A DNA stretch of 64,000 bases. It comes from Ehretia macrophylla. Taxonomy: Eukaryota > Streptophyta > Magnoliopsida > Boraginales > Ehretiaceae. The DNA lies in contig CM075775.1 of assembly GCA_037974665.1 (NCBI GenBank), positions 34,495,652 through 34,559,651 on the forward strand, written 5' to 3'. Within the stretch, counting starts at the first letter, position 1; each line of letters begins with the position of its first letter. This document shows, one piece after another, positions 56,020-64,000 of the stretch. The notes below the pieces were generated by a model. That model was not told where the DNA came from and searched no databases. It worked only from the letters and a program-made list of their open reading frames with translations. The position numbers and the translations under genes were made by a program.

Positions 56020-57500
56020 GGGTGATACTACCCCATGATGACCCGTTGGTGATCAGCACTGAAATAGCCAACTTCACTGTGAAAAGGGTGATGGGGGACA
56101 CTGGGAGCTCGGCAGAGGTCCTATTCCTAAGCGCATTTGAGCAGATGGGGTTTGACAAGAGCTACTCAGACCATTGAAGGGCACCTTGGCTGGTTTCACC
56201 GGACATACCTACCGAGCTGAAGGGGTCATCAACCTCCCACTGAAGCTGAAAGACGGAGACAAGTGGGTTTCAATGCAGGCCAACTTCATTGTAATAGATT
56301 GCAACTCCACTTACAATGGGATATTGGGGTGAGTGGCACTCAATCATTTCAAAGTTGTACCTTCAACTTACCACTAAGCCTTGAAATTTTCGACCCTGGG
56401 CGGCACGGCCACCATCTGAGGAGCCCAGCTCTCGGCTCGGGAATGTTATGAAAACTCCATCTTCCCTAAATATCAGGTTCGCTGAGGACCAGATTTGCCC
56501 GAGGAGAAGAGAGAGCCCGGCTGAAGACCTTCAAGGGGTGAAGCTCTCCGATGAGACAAAGAGAGCAAAGATCAGAAGTGAACTCTCTGATGACCTCAAA
56601 GAAGGTATAAGCCAATTTCTCCTGAAAAATGAACACATATTTGCATGGTCTGCTATTGACATGATAGGTATTAACCCAGCTGAGATTGAGCATCACCTGA
56701 ATGCCGACCCAAATCACTATCCGGTAAAGCAGTGGTGCAGGTACTTCTATTATGATAAGCAACAGATCATAGTAGAAGAGGTTGATAAGTTGGTGGATGC
56801 CTGTCACATAAGGGAAATCTAATACCTAACCTGCCCCAATGATTGTTTTCTCCTACCCCGGATTGATCAGTTGGTGGATGTCACCTCTGGGTTCTAGCTA
56901 CTCTCCTTCATGGATGCTTTAAAAGGCTATAACCAGATCAAGATGGTTCCCGGAGACAAGGAAAAAACTGCCTTCACTACCGATAAAGGTCTATACTACT
57001 ATGAGGTCATGCCTTTTGGCCTCAAGAATATTGGAGCTACCTATACTCGGATGGTGAACAAGGCCTTCAAAAAGTAGATTGGTCGAAATATGAAGATCTA
57101 TGTAGATGACATGTTGGTCAAGATCAAGAGGGCGGAAGACCATGCGACCGACCTGGCTGAAGCCTTCGCCGTAATGAAGCACTTCGGGATAAAGCTAAAC
57201 CCAAAAAAGTACTCATTCGGCATCAAGGCAGGAAAATTTTTGAGATCATGGTCACAGCTCGGGGAATAGAGGCCAACCGGAGAAAGTTCAGGCGATACTT
57301 GAGTTGGCACTGCTGACCTGCGTGAAGGACGCCCAGGTGCTCGCGGGCAAGGTTGCAACGTTGAACAGATTCATGTCCAGGTCGACTGATAGGTGTGCTC
57401 TTTTGTTCAAAATATTGAGGAATCCTAAAATTTTTGAATGGATACGGAATGCCAGAGCGCCTTCCAAGAGCTAAAAAGGTATCTAGCTTCGTCATCCCTA
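56020..57500 (+). pseudogene. gypsy protease and reverse transcriptase
   Basis: The protease active site DTGSSAEVLF is at 56097-56126. RT follows: HIFAWSAIDMIGINP, LTCPNDCFLLPRID, FMDALKGYNQIKM, MPFGLKNIGATY and the catalytic YVDD at 57099-57110. In-frame stops at 56820, 56895 and 57075 and a short deletion near 57240 break it. Confidence 0.85.
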
Positions 57501-58470
57501 CTATCCTGACCTGAGGTGAGTGAGGAACTGGTATTATACTTGGCATGCTCCGGGACAACAGTGGCGGCAACATTAGTTCGTGAAGAAAGGAAGGAACAGA
57601 AGCCGGTCTATTATGTCAGCAAAACCTTGCAAGGGACGGAGGCGAGGTACTTCTCCTTGGAAAAACTCGCCATCGCGCTCATCACGACAGCAAGAAAGCT
57701 GAAGTCATACTTTGATGTCCACCCAATTAAGGTCATGACGGATGCCCCACTTAAGTCCATCATGCACAACCCGGAGGCGTCGGGCAGGCTATTAAAATAG
57801 GCAGTGGAGCTAAGCTAATTTGGTGTCACCTACCAACCCAAAACAGCCATCAAAGTCCAAGTCATCACGGACTTTGTGGTGGAATATACTGGCCGATCCG
57901 AGCATGACCCGGAGGATATATGGAAGGTAAATGTGGATGGAGCATCGAAAAAGTAAAGAAACGGAGCCGGGGTGGTCATCCTCGACCCGACCTAGCATGA
58001 GCACCAATATTCCCTTAAGTTCGCATTTCCAGCGTCCAACAATGAGGCTGAGTACGAAGTAGTGATCGCGAGGTTAAAAATTACGGCTCAACTCGGGGCA
58101 AAAACAGTTGACCTGAGTACATACTCTCAATTGGTCGCTAGTCAGATATCAGGTGAATTCAAAGCCAAGGATAATGCAATGCTGGCCTACCTCAACAGAG
58201 TAAAGAATTTAACCTCAAGGCACAAGAGGTTTACGATACAGCAAATTCCGAGGGAGGAGAATATGAAGGCTGTCGTTCTATCCAGGTTGGCCTTGGGCGA
58301 GAGCCAACCTGCACTGGTGCATATAGAAGAAGTCTCCGAACCAAGTATTCAGTTGGTAAGGCAAGCCGTAGCTGAGCTCAATTTAAGCCCATATTGGACC
58401 AAACCAATCATGGACTACTTGGAGGGAGGAATGATCCAGAAGGATGAAAAGCCTCAAGGTTTGTCATAAT
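57500..58470 (+). pseudogene. gypsy RNase H and second (archaeal-like) RNase H
   Basis: 57516-57800 is the RT-linked RNase H (YYVSKTLQGTEARYFSLEKL). 57930-58250 is a second RNase H: WKVNVDGASKK, SNNEAEYEVVIARLKI; where DSQ is expected it reads YSQ, so one catalytic Asp is lost. Two RNase H domains in tandem define the Tat lineage. Confidence 0.8.
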
Positions 58471-58499
58471 AGCTGGGCAGCTCTACAAAAGAGCTTACA

Positions 58500-59599
58500 C
58501 TTGGCCTCTCTTGAAGTGTGTTGGGCCCGAGGAAGGAAACTATGTACTTCGAGAGATCCATGAAGGGGTATATAGAAACCACTTAGGTGGTAAGGCTCTA
58601 GCTCGGAAAGCATTAAAGCAATGCTATTTTTGGCCGACCTTAGAACAAGACGCCAAAGAGTATGTAAAAAAGTGTGACACCTGCCAGAGGTTCGCCAATG
58701 TACAGAGAAAGCTAGCGGTAGACCTGACGATGATGATAAGCCCATGGCCATTATATCAGTGGGGTCTAGATATCATCGGCCCATTGCCAACCAATATTGG
58801 CCAGAAGAAACACGCCTTCGTGGCTGTAGACTACTTCACCAAATGGCCCGAGACTGAAGGCGTTGCTAGAATAACAGAAAAGACAGCTTGGGATTTCGTA
58901 TAAAAGAATATCATTTGCCGATTTGGGGTGCCAAAGGTCATCATTACCGACCACGGCAAACAATTCGACAGTGCATACTTTCGAGGCAAATATGCTGAGA
59001 TTGGGATCGACCTCAGATTTTCATCTAGTACTCACCCTCAAAGTAATTGCCAAGTTGAAAGGACTAACCAAATCATTTTGCAGGGTCTGAAAACCAAGCT
59101 AGAGGAAGCAGAAGACCAGTGGGCGTCGATTCTCCTCAAAGTGCTATGGGCCCAACGAACTACCACCAGCTCGACAACAGGAAAATCACCCTTCGAGCTG
59201 ACCTTCGGTACTCAAACAGTACTGCCAGTAGAGATCGGGTCTCCTACCAGTAGAACCCTCCACCATGAACCAGGAATAAACGGAGCCTTGATCCGTGAAG
59301 AGCTCGACCTCGCTGAAGAGCTCCGACCTAAAGCTCAAATCAGGATGTTGGCTAGCAAAGCTGCCATGCAAAGAGCCTTTGCTAAGTAGGTCAAGCCTAA
59401 GCCTATTAAGTTTGGCGACCTCGTCCTCAAAAAGGCCATCTTTTTTACGCGCTCGGATAACAAGCTTTCCCCAACCTGGGAGGGACCGTACGAAGTCATG
59501 AAAGAAGTCCGACCTGGGACCTTCTACCTCCGCGACAAACACGGGAAACAACTGAAGAATGCATGGCACGCAGAACACCTGAAGAGCTATTTTGTCTAA
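58500..59599 (+). pseudogene. gypsy integrase
   Basis: Zinc-binding HHCC (EIHEGVYRNHLGGKAL and CDTCQRF), then the DDE core: WGLDIIGPLP (D), VIITDHGKQFDS (D) and NCQVERTNQI (E), and a C-terminal GPYEVMKEVRPGTFYLRD region ending at 59599. Stops at 58901 and 59387 only; the best preserved part of the element. Confidence 0.85.
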
Positions 59600-60200
59600 A
59601 GGCCCCCGAGCGAGCCGGAATATTTTATAAAGGCCCCGAGCCAAGTATACCCTGTACATAATTTTAATACAATGTATTTTGTATGACTGTGTGAAGTCGG
59701 ACCTGGGCCTAAGCACCTTAGCTACTCCGCTTTAACAAACTCTAATTAACGCAATGGCCATGCTTAATTACGAAGTAAATCAGCTCGGATTATATTTCAA
59801 CTCGGTTCTAATCAATAAAAATTTGATTCACTTTACTAGTTCGGGCTAAAGTCCAACTCAGTACTAGCTGGCCTTGAGTTGGAATGTTAGTTTGGGTCTA
59901 AGCTCGAACTCAACATTAGTCAACATTAGTTTTACCAATTTTAAATAAGACTGACGAGTCCAAGTCGGCAACAGTAATAGTTGTCCAGTCTACCAGCTCA
60001 GATTAGGATGAAAGTTCATTAATCGTGTCCAGCTCGGTTCTTTATATTTAAGTCAAGTACTTAAGTTTGAAAGGTCTATTATGTTGGTTTGACCCCACTT
60101 ACTTGAGAAAATTTACGAAGAGAAAGGTACACATGTACGGACTCAGACAAAACACAAATAAACCTGAAAGCATTCATTTCATTAAATTGAAAAAACAAAT
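59600..60200. other. Untranslated spacer of the gypsy element
   Basis: Between integrase and the antisense ORF; repeated agctcgg / gagttgg words. No coding sequence supported. Confidence 0.5.
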
Positions 60201-60239
60201 TACAAAAGCCCGACCCGGGCGAGATTACAAAAATTATTT

Positions 60240-62034
60240 AGGTGCAGGGGCAGAGGCAGTAGCATCGGTTTCTTCCCCGACCAGGTCCATGCCCTTTTGG
60301 ACAAAGTCCAACACCTCCTGGGCTTGGGATTTGAAATCGGTGGGGAGCTCGGGAACTTCTCAGAACTCTTGCAGCGGAGCCTCAAGGACTTCAATGTAGT
60401 CGTTCTCTGAGGGCGGGAGGAAGGTCTTTGCCCGCTCTCGAGCGGTGACCTGGCCTCGAAAGTAGTACTCCAGCTCGGCGTACCTGGCCATTACCCCACC
60501 TTCCGCTGTCACCCAGTCGATAGCTGCCTCACTGGACTTGTAGGCTTACACCGCATTCTCACCCTGGGGCCCGACCCGATCCAGGAGCTCTTAGAGTTTT
60601 GCCTCGGTCTCACGCCGCTCCAGTTTATAGCGCTCCACGTCCTTGGCCGCCGCTTGACGTCAGGCTTTCTCCACCTCGAGCTCCTTCTTCAACCGATCAA
60701 TCTCCGCTGCATCCACTTTGTACCTTTGAGAGGCCTCCTCCCTCTGGGCTTCAAGCTCGGCTCGTGCATCGGTGCACCGCTACTCGACCTCAACGCAATA
60801 AGCCTGGGCTTTGGCGAGGAAGCTGGGCGCCGAGAGGATGTGGGACTCGGCCTACGCAAAGAATAACAGGGTAATCAGCCGAGCTAAAGAATATAACTAT
60901 ACCTACATAATCAAGTACAACTCACCGTGACCACGACTGTCCTCAGGTCGAGTGAAAGTTGCTCTGCTAGGACCTTTGCCAGCTTGGGGTCGCGACCGAC
61001 CTTGGCCGCCTCCATAAAATCCTTGCTGGGGGGAATCACCTCCGAGGCCTTGTCTTTCCTAGAGTATTATGTCAGAGGCTGCTTCCTATTGTTAGGATGG
61101 GTCGCCGAACGCTCCTAGATCGACACGACCGAGCTAGGCCTCTTGGACAACAGAGACTCTGAGGTCCCCTGGAGGTCACCTCAGCGCCGACCTCCCAAAC
61201 TTTGCCTCTGGATCACTGCTTTTGTCCTTGAGGAATAGGGCCGTGGCCGGACCGAGCCTAGTCTTCGGCACTAGCCGCTGCCTTCTTTTTCTTAATATAG
61301 GCAAGTTTCTCGGCCTCCGATATGTTTGCAAAAGAGAAAGGAAAAAGAGGTGAGAAATAACCAAATACCAACTGAAAAGAACGACGGTAGACGAGGAGAC
61401 GGGAAGGTCGAACACTGATCTCTCGAACTAACCTTCTTCTGAGTTCGATTCCTCATTTTCCCTGGGCTCGGGAAGTAGATGGGGATGCTTCTTTCTCAGG
61501 TCGGGTTCTCTCCGGATAGCTTGGATACCCAGATCCTCTCCCATTTGAGCACGCTATCAATAACTTGGATTCCCAAAACTTGGGATCGTCGTTCACATTC
61601 TTCTTCAGGGCGGGATTTCATTCCCTCCTATACCCCAAGTTCACAGCCGGCTCCACCCAATAGTAGTCGTTGTGCGAACCCTTGTTGGAGGAGTGCCACT
61701 TGGTGAATATGGCATTACCTTCCCGAGCTGCGAAATGGAACCACCCAGACTGCTTTGGGTTGGGCTTGCAAACAAAAAACTGCCTGAACCGGCGCAAGGT
61801 CAGCTCTACTTCCTTCTCGAGGCAGAACACATAAAACGCCACCACTACAGCCCAACCATTGGGTGACATCTGACCCAGGATAAGCTCGAAGTAGTTTAGA
61901 ATCCTGACAATAAAACCTGGGAATGGAAGTCGGATGACGTCGAATGCGAGGTCATAAATGGTAAAGTGGTCGGGTGGAGGATAGTAAGCAACGTCGTGCC
62001 GACCCGGGACCTTCAACTTGTAATCCTCATCCAC
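60240..62034 (-). pseudogene. Antisense ORF of the gypsy element (Transposase_28-like)
   Basis: On the minus strand from 62034: PPPDHFTIYDLAFDVIRLPF, PGFIVRILNYFELILGQMSP, NGWAVVVAFYVFCLE and so on to 61618, matching the putative gypsy-type transposon domain (Pfam Transposase_28 from memory). Further on, broken frames continue a helical Glu/Ala-rich region (RYAELEYYFRGQVTARERAK at about 60480) to about 60240. Such antisense ORFs between integrase and 3' LTR are known in Tat/Retand elements; their role is unknown. Its 5' end is cut by the CACTA element at 62032. Confidence 0.75.
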
Positions 62035-62225
62035 TACAAGAAAAATCAGTTTCGGCGAGGGAAGATTCCCCTCACCGGGCCCTCACCGAGACCCTTTAGG
62101 CGAGGGCCCGGCGAGGGGAATCTTCCCTCGCTGAAACCTTCGTCGGTGAATTGCAGTCCCTTGCCGAGCCCACGCTATTCGGTGACGACTCGGCGAGTGA
62201 CCATTTCGGCGATGACTATGCGAGG

Positions 62226-62440
62226 ACAATTAGCCCTCGCCTTTTTCGTCCCTCGCCTAGCCCTCGCCTTTTTCGTCCCTCGCTGTGCCCTCGCCTTTTT
62301 CGTCCCTCGCCGTGCCCTCGCCTTTTTTTGTCCCTCGCCGTGCCCTCGCCTTTTTCGTCCCTCGCCGTGCCCTCGCCTTTTTTCGTCCCTCGCCGTGCCC
62401 TCGCATTTTTTCGTCCCTCGTCTTTTTCGTCCCTCGCCGG
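62226..62440 (+). repeat. 27-bp subterminal minisatellite of the CACTA element
   Basis: About eight units of ccctcgcctttttcgtccct-cgccgtg with small T-run length changes. The regular array makes spurious ORFs in several frames (Arg/Gly/Lys-rich or Pro/Ser-rich). Confidence 0.9.
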
Positions 62441-62748
62441 ACTCTCGATTACTTGTCCCTTTCTGACCCCTGGCACAAATGTAAATTTATATTTGTAACA
62501 ATATCCATTATAATAATAAGTTGTTTGACCTGTCAATTAAATATTTAATACTAAAAAAATAATGTCTAATGCACATATTTATCGAATTAGCTAATAAATA
62601 TCTAATAATATTGTTCAAAGTAAAATTAATAGTTATTACAGTCCGATTGTAATAGAGTTTTATAATGTCATAACAGTAACAAAGTTATAAATTCAACCCA
62701 ATTTGACCATCATTCGCAGATGAAGACGAAGACGCAGATGACGAACAC

Positions 62749-63209
62749 TATTGTTGTGCAGGGTCAGGTAACCGTGAAGCAAGTAGTGCTAGTTGTGCTT
62801 GGACATCACGGAGCTGTGATGAATGTTCTTGTTGGAGTTTGTAGTATGCCTCGTTCTGCTTATCCAGCTTCTCTTGCAGATTGAGGTACGCCTCGTTATT
62901 CTTGTCCATCTTGTCTTGCAGCTTGTAGTACGCCTCGTTGCTTTGTTCCAGCTTGCTTTCCAAAGATGCTGTGGCTCGAGCAACTGCCTCCTGGAGATCT
63001 CTTTGCGTGATGTGGCTTCCGGTAGTAGGGTAACTATTTGATGTAGACGCCACAGAGACCTGTGATCCCACCCCGTATAAACGACCCTTGCATGGTCTAC
63101 CAACTACCTCCAAAAATAATGCATTACGATCAACAGGAGTTGGAGCTGAACCGGATTCAGATGCCTCGGTTAGTTGTGATGCTTGTTGAAGCAGTTCTGT
63201 GTATCGAGC
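62749..63209 (-). CDS. Last exon of an En/Spm (CACTA) transposon protein
   Basis: The minus strand is open from an acceptor (gttatag, AG at 63211-63210) to a stop near 62749: ARYTELLQQASQLTEASESG, VVGRPCKGRLYGVGSQ, then a coiled coil of three repeats (NEAYYKLQDKMDK, NNEAYLNLQEKLDK, QNEAYYKLQQEHS) and LLASRLPDPAQQ. The GRxYGxG motif before a C-terminal coiled coil is typical of plant Ptta/En/Spm-type proteins (Transposase_24 from memory). Upstream exons would lie to the right, partly outside the window. The exon has no lesion. Confidence 0.7.
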
Positions 63210-63369
63210 CTATAACGCACAAATATCAACACGTAGAGACATGAATAATATAATATTGAAAATTTCGGATTCATACCAAAAATATAATGACCAAACCATC
63301 AGAGAAACAAACAAAACAAGTAGTAGGGAAAACATACATTTAATTTCATAAAATGTCGCGGTCCGACAA

Positions 63370-64000
63370 GACCCCATGCTAAAAGGATAAGTTTGGACCT
63401 GAATAACGGACATAATCTCCTCTGTACCGTGGACTAACTAATTACATGTACTCAAAAGAAATAGCCACAACGCAATATACATTGCATTCACACTCAAACA
63501 CAATGAAATATTAAACAAAATCTTACATTCATATATGCATTTCCATTATCTATTTCAATACTACAGCTATAATTCCGATTATCATATCAATCTAACATAT
63601 CGGATTTAACTTTAAGTTAGTAACAAACAAGAATGTATGATTACTCAAGTTTTAACCATTCAACACTTGAACCTAAGTTCAATTGCCCCATTGCCATCAT
63701 TACATTTCATATAATTAAGCTTGTAATCAACAATTAACAAAGTCCCTTAAAATTTTCAGACCCCACAAACGGACAGAATCTCCTCTGTACTATGAAGTAA
63801 CCAGTTACCTGTATTATCTGAAGATATAGCCACAACCTAAGATACAAGCATTGACAGTCAAATACAATGAATATTAAACAAGTTTCTAAGGCAATCAAAC
63901 TGTTTCTACTAAACAAAATTGTATATTCATGCATGCCCTTTCATTTGCTATTGAAATACTATGTCTATAATTCTGATTATCATATAATTCTAATATTTAC
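63370..64000. repeat. Diverged direct repeat in the CACTA intron
   Basis: 63400-63600 and 63765-63990 share gaatctcctctgtac-like, tagccacaac, tacaatgaa-tattaaacaa and ctataattc-gattatcata segments in the same order, about 375 bp apart. Confidence 0.65.

Larger units (their letters stand above)
53898..62031 (+). mobile_element. Ty3/gypsy element of the Tat lineage, decayed and truncated
   Basis: Order: partial 5' LTR to about 54392 (TATA tataaata at 54141-54148), primer-binding-like TGGCGCC at 54396-54402, gag, protease, reverse transcriptase, RNase H, a second RNase H, integrase (ends 59599), then a long region with an antisense ORF. The second RNase H plus antisense ORF are known marks of the Tat/Retand group. 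Stops and shifts are everywhere. The 3' LTR is not in the window because a CACTA element starts at 62032. Confidence 0.85.
62032..64000 (-). mobile_element. CACTA element, transposase-bearing, left part only
   Basis: The terminus CACTACAAGAAAAATCAG at 62032 is the canonical CACTA end. Inward lie inverted cggcgaggg words, a 27-bp minisatellite (62226-62440), then a minus-strand En/Spm-type exon. The element continues beyond the right edge; it is inserted in the antisense ORF of the gypsy element, so it is younger. Confidence 0.9.

Noticed and set aside
58464-58751. Minus-strand ORFs opposite pol (also at 57223 and 59186)
   Set aside because: Antisense of well-supported integrase and RNase H coding sequence.
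62151-62548. Long overlapping ORFs on both strands
   Set aside because: Produced by the 27-bp minisatellite; composition is purely repeat-derived.

Overview
This is a piece of plant nuclear genome, almost certainly a eudicot: AT-rich, with spliced genes, an intron-containing tRNA-Tyr, a plant HMA-domain gene, and plant-type Mutator, CACTA, hAT, Ty3/gypsy and LINE elements. No bacterial, organellar or viral genome is present. Exons, splice sites and element ends were read by eye; family names come from remembered motifs and were not checked by search.

Layout. 1-2810: last three exons of a NaKR-type heavy-metal-associated (HMA) protein gene. 3429-9874: a 6.4-kb Mutator-like element (MULE) with a perfect 9-bp target duplication (TSD), a mudrA-type transposase broken by Trp-to-stop changes, and a convergent GRF-zinc-finger gene. 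10185-13610: a LINE split into two pieces. 14147-14238: tRNA-Tyr(GUA). 15523-51586: a cluster of seven copies (called G1-G7 here) of one plant-specific family with a conserved C-terminal double-CxxC domain (I believe Pfam DUF7086). 45729-48409: a CACTA-type element containing an intact eS17 ribosomal protein gene. 53587-62031: a LINE tail and a decayed Tat-lineage gypsy element with a second RNase H and an antisense ORF, cut by a second CACTA element that starts at 62032, carries a transposase exon, and runs off the right edge.

The gene cluster. G1-G4 (plus strand) are subgroup I; G2-G4 have N-terminal Pro-rich repeats carrying LxLxL (EAR-like) motifs. G5 (minus), G6 and G7 (plus) are subgroup II, where that motif has decayed. 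G1, G3, G4 and G5 have intact ORFs. G2 is a pseudogene split by a MITE and a 7-kb CACTA element and has a nonsense codon. G6 is split by a solo LTR. G7 lost its ATG (ATA), has one early stop, and has two foldback MITEs in its promoter, one of them in the TATA box. Because the copies share flanks, each copy supplies empty sites for insertions in the others, so much of the insertion history can be read directly.

Mobile DNA. Mutator-type insertions with perfect or near-perfect 9-bp TSDs occur at 3429, 18750, 29693, 48682, 49578 and 50107. Three CACTA-type elements, one non-autonomous hAT, one short LTR (TRIM-like) element, one solo LTR, several LINE fragments and a six-member family of foldback elements make up most of the rest. 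The most notable observations are the EAR-repeat/zinc-like gene family, the ribosomal protein gene inside a CACTA-type element, and the repeated promoter hits in the gene cluster.
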